A stretch of DNA of 64,000 nucleotides from Lachancea dasiensis (lineage: Eukaryota > Ascomycota > Saccharomycetes > Saccharomycetales > Saccharomycetaceae), in assembly GCA_900074725.1 (NCBI GenBank), contig LT598454.1, forward strand, positions 440,854-504,853, read 5' to 3'. Shown in pieces: positions 26,961 through 37,343 of the stretch. The translations under genes were made by a program, and so were the position numbers. The notes below the pieces were generated by a model. The model was not told the origin of the DNA. It did not search any database and saw only the letters and a program-made list of their open reading frames with translations. Every line of letters starts with the position of its first letter. The first letter of the stretch is position 1.

Positions 26961-28400
26961 TGAGCCTCAAGGGTTGATACCATTAGGCAATGTTTCCGCC
27001 GCCGCCACAGCGATGAGAGTATTACCAGTAGGCCGCACGGTGTCGGCAGCCAAAATTGGCCGCATTGTACGGGCATGGTCTCGCCACAAACTCATACCCT
27101 TGGCTATCGGAGAGTTTGCCGCCGCATGGCGAAGTCCCAAACCGACGAGCAGCAGTCGCAATTCCTCGTCAAGAGATTCAAGAGGTCTTGCAAATGAAAA
27201 AGTCAAGCCGCTAGGCTTTTATCTAATAGGTCAGGTCTTCAATGTCAAGTGGTGGCGTGGATAACTATTTTGTTCTCCGAACAAGGCGTAGATCGGCAGA
27301 CAGCATATCCATGATCGGCAATACATAACAGCAGTACTACCAGAGGACAGTGCGTTGACTACAGCCTGCGTCTTTATGGGAACAACACTTGAGTGGTCGG
27401 TTAGCCGCCGTGATGTGAATGGAGGCTCCAAGATTCTTATGGTCTCGTGATAGCTAGTGATGAAATGGCAACGCTACAACCTGCGGGCGAAAGCATAGAC
27501 CGCTATCCCTCTATCCCACCCAGAGCCCCGCCATTTCAGGAACCACACTACTCAAGGGATCTACTACCAAAGGCTGCTCTCCTGATCTTTCTTTTACGAA
27601 TTACGTTTCTCACCTCACAAGTCTAATTGAGCAAGCTAAAGCATCCGGAGGTTACGTAAACGGGTTGGTGCGTCTTTCCCGCTTCGAAGGCTGTAGCCTT
27701 TCTCTGAGCCTCCTGACAGCATCGCCATTGTCCTCCTTTTTGCAAAGGCTAATTATGATCGTCTCAGCCCCATAGTAGACGAGCACACCAACCGTTTCTG
27801 TACAAAGGCAACGGTTGGAAGCGCCTCCAGGCATAATAGGCACGTCTCGGCTCACAATGTCAATGTCGCAGACTCAAACTGAGCCACCTGCAACTTGACT
27901 GTCGTACTACAGACAACAAAGTGATCTTGAAGTCAACTTCAAGAGCACTGATGCATTGGGACCACTGACGATAGCTACTAAACTCGGGCAGTACGTCGCC
28001 TGTGCTCCGACTGTTGGCATGGAATGCTTTTTAGCGAGGCAGCGAAAATTCCTCACGTACCCGTGAACGAAAACTTGTGCAAATGGCTGGTGCACACATG
28101 CTGTGCGAAAAACGCAAGACAAGAAAAATGACTGCTTACGGAAGTTTTGTCAACAAACTCTGGTTTCAAACACTACGCTCGAGACTGGGCCCGAAAGACG
28201 CGAGCTTTCACATGTGTGGCTGGTGTGTTATACTCGAAAGACGTTGTCAGAGTTTCAAGGTACTCTGTCAGAGCAACGTGTTGGTTAGCTACACTTTCCA
28301 CTAAGCTGGGCGAGCTGCATGTGCCCACAGCCGTCGCCCTCTTCAGCCGTTTCAAAATTGCCACTTTGGACACCTTCACTTGAAAAGCCAGCAAATAGCT
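26961..28400. other. Long YSY6-TOS1 intergenic region
   Basis: About 1.4 kb with no recognised gene. A GC-richer patch at about 26,967-27,264 is open on both strands (79 codons minus, 96 codons plus) with Ala/Arg-rich translations resembling nothing I know. Other short frames look random. No tRNA box pairs found by eye. Confidence 0.4.
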
Positions 28401-28448
28401 TTTTCGTGGTTTTGAGTTTAAAAATCCACGAACTTTGAAGATTTTCGT
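28401..28448 (+). promoter_or_regulatory. SCB-like sites upstream of TOS1
   Basis: TTTTCGTG (28,401-28,408; reverse CACGAAAA), CACGAAC (28,427-28,433) and TTTTCGTTT (about 28,442-28,450) form a cluster of SBF-type sites about 420-460 bp before the TOS1 ATG. TOS1 was named as a target of SBF, so conservation is expected; function here is inferred. Confidence 0.5.
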
Positions 28449-28858
28449 TTCCACCAGCCACTTGTTATTTTCTACCTTATCCCATCTAAGATAATCTCTA
28501 CGAATTCCCAGCCATCGCGCTTTAAGCCTGTTTTCGGAAGTCACTAAAAGTCGCCTGTTCTGCTTGCGCAAAGCTAAACATAGCCAACTTTTCGCACTAC
28601 GCAATCTCCCACACTCCTTTATTAAAACACCTAACATTTCGCTCCTTTTCCTCGTTCACTCGTGTCTTAGAATAACTAGCAAGAACGAGACCATATATTG
28701 ACGAAAACTCATCGATTTCCAACCCCCAGTCTTTCCTTTCGAGTTTCTAGTCACTGTCGCACTCTCTGCCTGATACACACATTGAAACAATTCAAAAAAA
28801 CGGCTTCTTGTCTTCCTTCGAAACCCAACGATTAGCTCTCTGAGAACAGGTCGTCCCG

Positions 28859-30250
28859 ATGAAATTTATCTCTCAGGCTTGTGCTGCCGCACTTCTATCG
28901 CTGGCCCCACTGGTTGCTGCTTCTTGTGACTATGTTGGAGGCAACTACTACTGTTCCGAAACAGATGCAGTAATCTACCAGAATGTTGGCTACTCTGGCT
29001 CGTACCAAGACGTCACTAGCATGGATGAGAGTTCATGTTCTTGCTCGCAAGAGTCCGTTTCTTTCGAGGGTTCGATGTCCCCATTGAACGAAGAGTTATC
29101 TGTTCATTTCAGAGGACCTTTGGAACTTTTGCAATTCGGTGTTTACTATCCAAGCTCCGGGAACTCTCTGAAGAAAAGAGAGGACTGCGATGTCGCTACT
29201 CGTCACCACGACCACAAGCGTGATGTTGCAGTGGCTATAGTTCACGTCACTTCAACGATGTACGTTGACGGTAACGGTGACCCAGTCGCCTCTACTAACC
29301 CATCAGCAACTGCAATTTACACCACGTCTTCAACCTTGGCTCCAGCCTCTACTACCACTTCTGCTACTGCTGATGATGAAGCCTCCACTTCGGTTTCGAG
29401 TAGCGCTGCAGCTTCGTCCGAGGGCTCTTCCTCCTCCGCCTCTGTTTCCTCTGGCTCTTCCGCATCGACTTCGTCATCATCTGCTTCAACTTCCTCAACT
29501 TCTAGCTCTGGTACAGGCTCCGGCTGGAACAGAGTTTCGTACTACACCCCCGGCTCTGCCAACAACTTGACCTTCATGAATCACCAAGGTGGAACCGCTG
29601 GGTCTGGTACTTGGTCCTCTTGCTTTGGTAACTCTATTTCTTACTGTGCTGCCGACGGTGTTTCTGGTGCTGGCTCCCCTCAAGCATTGGATCAAGTTAC
29701 TGTGCCATCTAACAAAGAATACATGATTTTCTCGGGCGTCAAGTGTTCTGACACATCTTCTGGCTCTTGTGGTTACTACAGAGACGATATTCCAGCTTAC
29801 CATGGGTTTGGTGGCGATACCAAGATGTTTGTTTTTGAATTTTCCATGCCTCACGACGACTCTTCGTCTTACAACGGCGACATGCCTGCTATATGGATGC
29901 TGAATGCCAAGATTCCACGTACTCTGCAATATGGTAACTCCGACTGCTCTTGTTGGGGCACCGGCTGCGGTGAATTAGATCTGTTTGAGATCTTATCTAG
30001 CGGTAGTGAGAAGCTGATCACACACTTGCATGACGGCCAAGGAGACAATGGAAACAGTCAAGGAGGGGGTGGTACTCAGGATTACTTTGAGAGACCCACT
30101 TCCGGAACTTTGAAGGCCGCGGTAATCTTTGATGGCTCTGATCAAACTTTGCACGTCGTAAAAGTTGATGGTGACTTCAGCTCTACACTGAGTGCCAGCA
30201 CTGTGAACAAATGGCTAAAGGAAAGTGCTTCGGTCGCAAACTTGTCTTAA
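28859..30250 (+). CDS. TOS1: Cell-wall glycoprotein Tos1
   Basis: 463 residues. A signal peptide (about 1-21, ending VAAS) is followed by a Cys-rich N-terminal domain (CDYVGGNYYCSETDAVIYQN), two dibasic KR sites that could be Kex2 targets (SLKKR, DHKR), a Ser/Thr-rich linker (about 165-225, probably O-mannosylated) and the larger C-terminal domain (GWNRVSYYTPGSANNLTFMNHQGG; DMPAIWMLNAKIPRT; CSCWGTGCGELDLFE). The last part resembles beta-glucan-acting folds with an ELDLFE motif, similar to the EXDXXE of GH16 enzymes; catalytic activity is unproven. The 3' end carries a perfect 10-bp inverted repeat over the stop codon. Confidence 0.95.
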   Translation: MKFISQACAAALLSLAPLVAASCDYVGGNYYCSETDAVIYQNVGYSGSYQDVTSMDESSCSCSQESVSFEGSMSPLNEELSVHFRGPLELLQFGVYYPSSGNSLKKREDCDVATRHHDHKRDVAVAIVHVTSTMYVDGNGDPVASTNPSATAIYTTSSTLAPASTTTSATADDEASTSVSSSAAASSEGSSSSASVSSGSSASTSSSSASTSSTSSSGTGSGWNRVSYYTPGSANNLTFMNHQGGTAGSGTWSSCFGNSISYCAADGVSGAGSPQALDQVTVPSNKEYMIFSGVKCSDTSSGSCGYYRDDIPAYHGFGGDTKMFVFEFSMPHDDSSSYNGDMPAIWMLNAKIPRTLQYGNSDCSCWGTGCGELDLFEILSSGSEKLITHLHDGQGDNGNSQGGGGTQDYFERPTSGTLKAAVIFDGSDQTLHVVKVDGDFSSTLSASTVNKWLKESASVANLS

Positions 30251-30270
30251 GGTTTAACATAACCTTAAGA
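30245..30270 (+). repeat. Perfect inverted repeat across the TOS1 stop codon
   Basis: TCTTAAGGTT, a 6-base loop, then AACCTTAAGA. The stop TAA (30,248-30,250) lies in the left arm. It can form a hairpin in the mRNA at the end of translation. Confidence 0.9.
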
Positions 30271-31011
30271 GCAATTTATTTTAAAGTGAATTGAAGCCAT
30301 TCCGCTGCTACTGGCAATGTATTATTATCTGGATTCTATTTTTGTTTTTCTCACGACTCGTTTGTAAATGTTTAGTTTTACATCCCCGGCAATGTTATTT
30401 CCATTGGTTCTTTCTCAAAAGTCAAGCAACGGCTCTTGTACGATATTTTGCATCCCTCCACACTTATTTTGGATATCACAAATGCTTGCTCGCTAATTTG
30501 AAGTTCTTTGAATTCTTGCAGTTCATGTTGAGAAGGGCCGAGCCAAAGGGATTATTAGGAGGCCTTTACTCAATAAACTCCAGAGCCTATTCGTGATGGT
30601 TATGTTTTCAACCTTTAAACCTATATAGTACATATTTATGCTTTGAACGTCTGTAAAAGTTACACATCAAACTCAAACTGTATAGAAGTAGTTGCGTTGT
30701 TGCCCGTAAATAACTTCCCTCACAGGGTTTAACCCTGCCACAATCCTTAACACACAATTACTCGCGCATCATTGGGACCGAAGGGCATAATTTCAACGAA
30801 AGTTGGTTCTAAAGGTCGTAGTAAGAGCTGGCAAAAAATGGAACACTGTTGTAAAATGTGGGAATTGAGATAACTTATCGTGGTCTCAGAACCATGCTTA
30901 GAGAGGAGATAAAAAAAAAAAATGTTGACTCGTAGGAAATTGAAGTCCTTTAGCAAGTGAATGAAAGCGTTGGACGCTTGTGACGTGTATGCTTGTCCAC
31001 TTCAATAGCGA
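30271..31011. other. TOS1-SUR1/CSH1 convergent intergenic region
   Basis: About 740 bp of AT-rich sequence with an A-run near 30,910. Chance frames only (the longest about 101 codons, rich in Phe/Leu/Ile as expected from AT-rich DNA). Confidence 0.45.
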
Positions 31012-32106
31012 TCACGAATCGCTAAGGTCGGTATAATGATCCGATGAATTGTCTTCTAGGTCTGGCATTATGATATTGACTGGCAAATTTGAATCCTTCC
31101 TCAGACGTCTGTATTTAGAACTCATTTCAACAGACTCAGAGCTACTAGTGTTGTTCGAGAGAATCCCGACAGATACCAGAGCACGCTTAAGGGCCCCACC
31201 AATACGACGAGCTCCTCCTCCAGAACACAGCCAGCAGTAGAAACAATACTCTGCATACAGGAATAGGAAAGCCACGATAAACCCAAGGACGACACAGGCC
31301 AAAATGTGGTGGGCCAAAGATTTTATGAAATTAGCATCATCTAAGTGCCAAGAAGATCCTTGCGAAATAGAGAAGAAAGAGTAAACGTGCTTCTTGTAGT
31401 CCGCAGGTTGAAGAATCCGAACAACCCCATTCTGCGGCACACCCCACCTCTTGTATTGCTTCCAAACGACGCTCACAAAAAGAGGACCGGTGGAAAACAT
31501 GATGGTGATATATGGCACCAGCCAGTTACGGTCGTACTTCTTCAAAGAGTCGATTACTTTGAGGAAAAATGGATGGCGAGGCACGGAGCCCATAACATCA
31601 TTGGAGATCCCGGTAGGGGCTGTCTTACGAGCAAACGCAGGAACCGTGAGCAAGGGATCTAGCTTACGCCTGCACCCATCATCGAGATCGATATAAATGC
31701 CCCCAAAGTGCGAAAGCAGGAAATAGCGTAGAGCATCGGCTCTTTCGATGGGGTAGCGGTATCCGTCAAAAGTGTCCAAAAACCAACCGTACTCCTCCTT
31801 GATAAATTGGCGAGCAGTTTCGTCGGTCCACAGCTTGTATTCGTAGTCTGGGTGCAAGTCTATACACTGCTGTTGACCTTCACGCCAGTGTTCTGGAATA
31901 TCCTCGGTTTTGTAGGTTTGATGGATGATTTTGGGAATAAGCTGAGGTTTTGGAGCCGCGTCTTTGGGAGGGTTCAAATCCACGTCCAAAAGAGCGTCTT
32001 GGAAAGTGTCGTCGATTGCCAACGTCAGCAAGTCGAAGGTGAAGTACAATAGCACCACGACGATCGCGAGATGCGAATATATCAGATATTTGAGTTCTTG
32101 TCGCAT
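31012..32106 (-). CDS. CSH1: Mannosylinositol phosphorylceramide synthase catalytic subunit (Sur1/Csh1 ancestor)
   Basis: 364 residues from the ATG of MRQELKYLIYSHL, where yeast Sur1 and Csh1 also start; the frame continues 14 codons upstream only through a TTG. N-terminal signal anchor, then a glycosyltransferase with DXD motif (GGIYIDLDDGC), IPKIIHQTYKTEDIPEHW and GPLFLSV-type blocks, and a C-terminal membrane segment (ACVVLGFIVAFLFLYAEYCFYCWLC). With Csg2 it adds mannose to inositol phosphorylceramide in the Golgi. In S. cerevisiae the duplicated pair is CSH1 (YBR161W) and SUR1 (YPL057C); here one gene sits between neighbours of both, so either symbol would be correct. Confidence 0.95.
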   Translation of the reverse strand: MRQELKYLIYSHLAIVVVLLYFTFDLLTLAIDDTFQDALLDVDLNPPKDAAPKPQLIPKIIHQTYKTEDIPEHWREGQQQCIDLHPDYEYKLWTDETARQFIKEEYGWFLDTFDGYRYPIERADALRYFLLSHFGGIYIDLDDGCRRKLDPLLTVPAFARKTAPTGISNDVMGSVPRHPFFLKVIDSLKKYDRNWLVPYITIMFSTGPLFVSVVWKQYKRWGVPQNGVVRILQPADYKKHVYSFFSISQGSSWHLDDANFIKSLAHHILACVVLGFIVAFLFLYAEYCFYCWLCSGGGARRIGGALKRALVSVGILSNNTSSSESVEMSSKYRRLRKDSNLPVNIIMPDLEDNSSDHYTDLSDS

Positions 32107-33172
32107 GGCGGGGGTGTCACGAGAAGCCCGAAAGGCAGCGGTTGCCAAAGAAGCTTAACGTAAAGAACAAAACGAGAAGGTATTATCCCAAAGAGAGTTT
32201 CCCTGTAGGGAACAAGCTCCAAGTGGACAGAACGGTATCCAATGGCCCAAACGAAGGCAGGAAAGACAATTAGGCGGCTCTTGTGAGCTGGAGACAGCGA
32301 AAATCAAACGAAAAGACAAAGAACAATGAAGCCAGCGGTCGAAAAGTACCGTCAAATGTTCTTGCTCCGAGTGTTCTTGATGAATTCCAGGGAAACCCGC
32401 AATATAGTACTTTAATTTAAAGCGGTGAGCCCGTCGTTGAAGTTTCTCTTCGTCTTAGGTTTGACTCCGCAAGCGTTTAAAATACGGTGCAACGATTAAC
32501 AAATGTCAAGCTGGAGGAGACTATGTGCGCATCAACAGCTGGGGCCTGCTTCTATTTATTACATTCTTTGGATGCCCTACTTTGCTCGTCCAAAGGTATC
32601 TAAAGAGGCGGAAGATTTTTTCCTGTCGTGTTCAAAGATAAGGCGCAAGGTGAGTTTCAGCCTCCCCATGACGATAGAAGGACGCAACTAAAGTACAAAG
32701 ACGAACATTGTGACAGGGTAGCCTCAGGGAGAGGACAACGAGCGGAAGAGCAATATTTCGAGCCGATGTGTATAATGTGAACGCTGACGCATCTTCTACT
32801 ATGTACGAAGATAACAGAAGTTTCGTCTTTGTGGCCAGTCCAAGTTCCAACTCGGAGTTTCGGAAAAAAAAGAAACATTGTTAAAAGAAAAGAAACTTGC
32901 CAAGTCTTACATCTTACGTAACTGACGTCCCGGTGACAAAATAGGAATCGCTCTTTCCGTTTTAGGAGAGCGGTCGCTTCTGGTCCACGAAAAAAAGAAC
33001 AGAGCGCGACTCCGAAAGGGGAAAGGGATAATACCCAAAAGGGAAGTCGAGGAACAGGTGGAGGACCGGAGTAGCCCAGCAGGCGAACAACGCTTTGAGG
33101 GCTACTACAGGGGGTGGCAGTTGACGTGGGTGTAGAAGGAGCACGTCGACTTGTGTTGAGTTCAGAGTGTCT
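32107..33172. other. CSH1-YIM1 intergenic region
   Basis: About 1.07 kb. It contains an A-rich run beside TTTCGGAAA near 32,858 that superficially recalls a centromere CDEIII core but lacks its spacing. No gene or RNA recognised. Confidence 0.45.
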
Positions 33173-34258
33173 TTAGTTGATTTCGACCACGACCTTGCCC
33201 TTGGCGCGATTGGACAGGAGTCTTTCAAAAGCGTTTGTGTAATTTTCAATTTCGTGCACCGAATCAATTACAGGGGCGTACTTCTTTTGCGAAATTAGCT
33301 CACACCCGAGCTTCACGAAGGCCGCATTTTCCTGTGTCAGCACAGTCGCGTAGTTGTACTTGCGGAAAGGACCATATCGCTTAAGCATCTCCCGCTTGGG
33401 TTTAAGGGCCTCCCACTTGCTGACGTTGGTGTAGTTCAACTTCCGATCACCGACCACCGTCATGTAGTAGGAGTTCTCATTTTTGTCTTTGAGAACGTCG
33501 TCTAGTTTGGGGAAGAACGAGTCATTCCCGACAGAGTCGAAAACGAGGTCGAACTTCTTGTGATCGAGCTCACCTTCGATGAGCTCCGTGACCTGCGAAA
33601 CCACGTCTTTATCGCCATCGTAAGCAACCAAGTGGTCGAATCCCAGCGTCCGGTTGTATTCAAACGACTTTTGGGAACAAATCCCCACGACGGTGCCAAC
33701 TCTTAGATAGTTCTTCGCAATTTGCACGAGAGCCGTAGACACTGAAGTCGAGGCTCCTATAACCAAGATTTGAGATTCGGGACCCAACTTCTGACCGTAT
33801 CCGAATAGGGCCCTGTGCGCTGTACCAAAGACTAGTGGCCACGCCGCATTTAGCACGTAGTCGCTATACTTTGGGTCATCGAAACGAGGCATCTGCTCGA
33901 TCGCACACTTCTTGGTAGGGTCAAGAATGAGGTAGTCGCCTAGAGTTCCTTGCCTTCCAAAAATATGCGCGTACAAACCGCATACCTTGTCCCCTATCTT
34001 GAAGTTTTCGACATTTTTGCCGACCTTCACAACGTCACCGCTGTAGTCCCGGGAATACGTTTTGGGTTCCTTGTTTACAAGCCATGAAAACGCAAAGTTC
34101 TGTATAATCAAATCGACTGGATTCAAGGCAGCTGCGCGGATCTTGATCACTATCTCATTGTCTCCGAAGCAGGTGTTTAGGTCAAGTTCCTCAGAAGTGA
34201 TTGCGGACCCGCTGGTGTTATTAATAAATGTAACTGTTCTATTTGCAACTTTGCTCAT
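33173..34258 (-). CDS. YIM1: Yim1-type quinone-oxidoreductase-like protein (MDR superfamily)
   Basis: 361 residues. GroES-like start (VTFINNTSGSAITSEELDL, AAALNPVDLIIQ, YSRDYSGDVVKVG) and a Rossmann half (ILVIGASTSVSTALVQIAKNY, VGICSQKSFEYNRTLG) identify a zinc-lacking medium-chain dehydrogenase/reductase. Blocks and the ending (LLSNRAKGKVVVEIN) match S. cerevisiae Yim1 (YMR152W), linked to DNA-damage response and lipid particles; the substrate is not known. In S. cerevisiae CSH1 and CDC28 are adjacent, so YIM1 sits here because of a local rearrangement or an ancestral position lost elsewhere. Confidence 0.85.
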   Translation of the reverse strand: MSKVANRTVTFINNTSGSAITSEELDLNTCFGDNEIVIKIRAAALNPVDLIIQNFAFSWLVNKEPKTYSRDYSGDVVKVGKNVENFKIGDKVCGLYAHIFGRQGTLGDYLILDPTKKCAIEQMPRFDDPKYSDYVLNAAWPLVFGTAHRALFGYGQKLGPESQILVIGASTSVSTALVQIAKNYLRVGTVVGICSQKSFEYNRTLGFDHLVAYDGDKDVVSQVTELIEGELDHKKFDLVFDSVGNDSFFPKLDDVLKDKNENSYYMTVVGDRKLNYTNVSKWEALKPKREMLKRYGPFRKYNYATVLTQENAAFVKLGCELISQKKYAPVIDSVHEIENYTNAFERLLSNRAKGKVVVEIN

Positions 34259-34767
34259 TGTGATTCTGAGGTGTCGCTAAGAGGAGCAGAGCGCAGACGT
34301 GAACAAGGTAAGATTTTTGGCATTTTTTGTCATTAATCGCATGTAGATCTTAGTGTTGTCTTGGTACTCGTCCTTAATGCTATTATATCTTTGGGATAAC
34401 TCAAACATAAATGGCTGCCAGGGACAGCACCATCAACGTGTCTGTCAAACCTGCTGAGAGACCACAGACTCTACGGCGCGTGCGCAAAATAGATAATGCT
34501 TCATGTTGACGGCATCTGAATAATATATATCAGATATTTTTGTAAAATAGAAATATTTCAGTGAGGCTTTTGAGCGGGCAGGATCTTGTTTCTTACCCTC
34601 TCGGATGCAGCTGACTATTTCCTACACCGAACCGTTTATCAACGTAGTTTTAGAAGGCAGTTGTTTGCGCGTCGTGCGACTAAAGACGTCTTTCAAGACG
34701 AGGAGCCTCCAACCTGTCAAGGTCTTCGTTTCTTGGTTGATTACCACGGAAGATACAGAAGGCTATC
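34259..34767. other. YIM1-CDC28 intergenic region
   Basis: 509 bp with an AT-rich stretch (about 34,520-34,560). Holds the YIM1 promoter and CDC28 3' end. No gene seen. Confidence 0.45.
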
Positions 34768-35664
34768 TTAATCTCCAGAGGGGCCTTGGAAATATGGATG
34801 CAATACGGCTCTCTTAGCGCTCAAGCGGTTGATAGGATCATATGTCAAAAGTTTTTGCAGAAGGTCAATTCCATGGTCATCAAGCGAAGGAACCACTTGT
34901 GCTAGGTCTTTTGGATGCCATTTAGGAAACTTGGGCTTGAAGTCAGGCAGATAGACGATATCAGGCCAAACGGTTTCGCTTGGTGTACCCAGAATCCTAA
35001 AAATTTTGAAAATTTGGTCAATCTCACTGTCACCACTAAATATTGGTCTTCTATTGCACATTTCCGCGAAAATGCACCCGATAGACCAAATATCCACGCC
35101 GGTGGAGTATTGCTTCCCTCCTAGTAGCACCTCCGGGGCACGATACCACAGTGTGACAATCTCATGGGTATAGGCTCTGAGCGGAACACCAAATGCACGG
35201 GCCAGACCAAAATCGGCTAACTTCATATTGCCATCGCGGTTGATCAACAAATTTTGTGGTTTCAAGTCACGATGCAATATGCGATGAGAGTGGCAATAAG
35301 CAATACCTTTGCACAATTGCATCATAAATTTTTTGATGATGTTGTCTCCCAAAGGTTGTTCCTTTGGTATGGATTCCATGTATCTCTTTAGGTCTAGATC
35401 CAAGAACTCAAAGACTAAGTAAAGCTTGTGCGCGTCTGAATGCACAATGTCGTAGAGACGAACAATGTTATCATCCTTGAGCTCCTTCAAAAGAGATATC
35501 TCACGAATGGCGGTGCTTGGGACACCTTCGTCTTCGCTTTCGAGTCTAATTTTCTTAAGAGCTACCACTCTTTGCCCGTGCCTCAAATCAAGTGCCTTAT
35601 ATACAACACCATAAGTACCTTCCCCAACCTTTTCCAGCCTTTTATAATTTGCGAGCTCCGTCAT
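34768..35664 (-). CDS. CDC28: Cyclin-dependent kinase Cdc28 (CDK1)
   Basis: 298 residues, the S. cerevisiae length. Glycine loop GEGTYGVV with the inhibitory Tyr at 18, cyclin-binding PSTAIRE helix, catalytic loop [16 protein letters not shown], and an activation segment with [13 protein letters not shown] whose Thr is the Cak1 target. Master cell-cycle kinase partnering G1 and B-type cyclins. All kinase motifs are intact. Position beside the SUR1/CSH1 gene and IFA38 agrees with YBR161W-YBR160W-YBR159W. Confidence 0.99.
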   Translation of the reverse strand: MTELANYKRLEKVGEGTYGVVYKALDLRHGQRVVALKKIRLESEDEGVPSTAIREISLLKELKDDNIVRLYDIVHSDAHKLYLVFEFLDLDLKRYMESIPKEQPLGDNIIKKFMMQLCKGIAYCHSHRILHRDLKPQNLLINRDGNMKLADFGLARAFGVPLRAYTHEIVTLWYRAPEVLLGGKQYSTGVDIWSIGCIFAEMCNRRPIFSGDSEIDQIFKIFRILGTPSETVWPDIVYLPDFKPKFPKWHPKDLAQVVPSLDDHGIDLLQKLLTYDPINRLSAKRAVLHPYFQGPSGD

Positions 35665-36008
35665 GGTCCAAGGAAAGGTCTATTGAGCTCACAGGAAAAC
35701 GAACAAGTGTTTTTGATGATACAAGCAATGCAGTTCGTGTACAAGAGATCATTTTAAACCAGAACTGGAGATGCCAGATCTTACGTACATAATTATATAA
35801 ACAAATACGTGTTCACGTTGAAGACATCGTTGCATTCTTAAGCAGAGAGCTCGCTCAGTGTCGTCTTGATTGTAGTAGTCGGCACCTCATAGTACGAATT
35901 TATGGGACTATTACGCAACAGGTTTCTATAGCAAGTTTTCGCTTGAGTAAGGACTATCACGGCAAGTGTCCATGTAAGATAATATCTCGGTAGGGACATG
36001 AGTGCCAA
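35665..36008. other. CDC28 promoter / IFA38 3' region
   Basis: 344 bp, containing the upstream region of CDC28 and the end of IFA38. No specific element was identified with confidence. Confidence 0.4.
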
Positions 36009-37040
36009 TTACTGCTGCTTGGCCTGTCTAGCTGCCTTGCGTAACGCCCTGGTCCTAATGCTCTTGTGCATAGTGTAGTTGATACTGTTGGCCAACTTAG
36101 AGTAGACCCCAACGGTATTTTCAATAACAAATTGATATAGAGCATGCGACCAGTAAGGAGTCATCGTACCATAGCGGCCCTGTGCCCCGGAGCGCCTTCC
36201 AATACTTCCTAGTGTAGCAGCAACAAATTGAGCTGGGCTTGGAATCATAACGGAGGTTTTGCGTATCTTTGACATGGCACTGGTGACCAAATATGATAAT
36301 ACAATTTCGACATCCACGTTCTTAGGCTTCAACTCGCCTGCGAGAGCCGCAGACCAGCTTTGAAGGAATGCCTTGGATCCAGAGTAAGTAGCTAGCAAGG
36401 GAGTAGGAAGAAGACCTCCAAAAGAGCCCATGGTCAATACCAACCCTTTGCAGTGAGCTGCCTTGGCCGATTCTACTATAAGAGGGGCCACAATTTGCGT
36501 AATTGCAAGAGTCGCTGTGGTGTTGATCGTGATGATATCGCGTAATTCTTTGTTCTCTGTCTCTAAGAAGGGGACTGGAATGCTGTGGCTCTGACCGACA
36601 TTGTTAATTAAAACCGTGACGGGTACGTCAGAACAGATTGCCTTGATTCTAGCATAGTTCTCGGCAGAGTCCTCGGAGATATCCACAGCGAGAACACGTA
36701 CCTTAACATTGTAAGTCGACTCAAGCTCCGACTTCAAAGTGTCGAGCTTCGACAATGTACGGGAGATGAGGACCAAATTAAAACTGCGTTTGGCCAATTG
36801 ACGAGCATATTCTTTGCCGATACCATCACTGGCTCCAGTGATTACAGCATATGTGCCCTTTTTAGCCCCATATTTGCCAAAGTTAACGCGAGGGAGAAGA
36901 AATAAGTCGGCTATCAGGCTGGTGAAGCAGAGAACAAGAGTGGTAGCCTTCAAAACCCCTATAGCGAAGACTAACCAGAGAATGCCATCTAATAACCTAT
37001 TTTCTGATCCAAGTGCAACGAATTGAGCCGTGAATGACAT
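36009..37040 (-). CDS. IFA38: 3-ketoacyl-CoA reductase of the ER elongase
   Basis: 343 residues from MSFTAQFVALGSEN; 42 further in-frame codons exist upstream but the family starts here. N-terminal membrane segment (LVFAIGVLKATTLVLCFTSL), SDR cofactor motif TGASDGIGKEYARQ, NNVGQSHS, active-site YSGSK with MGSFGG before it, and a Lys/Arg-rich C-terminal tail. It reduces 3-ketoacyl-CoA during very-long-chain fatty acid synthesis, feeding sphingolipids (compare the SUR1/CSH1 gene nearby). Matches S. cerevisiae Ifa38/YBR159W (347 residues) closely. Confidence 0.96.
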   Translation of the reverse strand: MSFTAQFVALGSENRLLDGILWLVFAIGVLKATTLVLCFTSLIADLFLLPRVNFGKYGAKKGTYAVITGASDGIGKEYARQLAKRSFNLVLISRTLSKLDTLKSELESTYNVKVRVLAVDISEDSAENYARIKAICSDVPVTVLINNVGQSHSIPVPFLETENKELRDIITINTTATLAITQIVAPLIVESAKAAHCKGLVLTMGSFGGLLPTPLLATYSGSKAFLQSWSAALAGELKPKNVDVEIVLSYLVTSAMSKIRKTSVMIPSPAQFVAATLGSIGRRSGAQGRYGTMTPYWSHALYQFVIENTVGVYSKLANSINYTMHKSIRTRALRKAARQAKQQ

Positions 37041-37343
37041 TTTTGGCTCTCCTGTTGGCTGATCTAAAGTGATGGTGAATGAGGTAATGATGAGCCAGCT
37101 CGATTCAAAGGATATAATAGCTAAGTGATTTATTCTTCTGCCATAATGTTCGTATGAAGAGATCACAATTGGATAGGCAAATGCTCCGGCTTAGACGCAG
37201 CTCCTGTGGAATGGTTAGTGGCTTCATCCAACGAGTCTTTTAGTGCCAGAATAATTCAAACTTTTCCTATAGTATTATTAGAGTTATATTACAATTTCGT
37301 CGGTGTCCGAGCTTTGAAATCACTTTGAAAGCAGTTGTCCCAT
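37041..37343. other. IFA38-LGE1 intergenic region
   Basis: 303 bp: IFA38 promoter and LGE1 3' end. Nothing specific seen. Confidence 0.4.

Noticed and set aside
28520-28560. GACTTCCGAAAACA (minus strand) as a CDEIII-like core
   Set aside because: The adjoining sequence is not an AT-rich CDEII and there is no CDEI at the proper distance.
32845-32880. TTTCGGAAAAAAAAGAAACA as a possible centromere CDEIII
   Set aside because: Spacing differs from the consensus by about two bases, and no AT-rich CDEII with a CDEI box follows.
37041-37166. 42-codon N-terminal extension of IFA38
   Set aside because: The family starts at the internal Met (37,040), the extension is not conserved, and the following membrane segment fits the short form.
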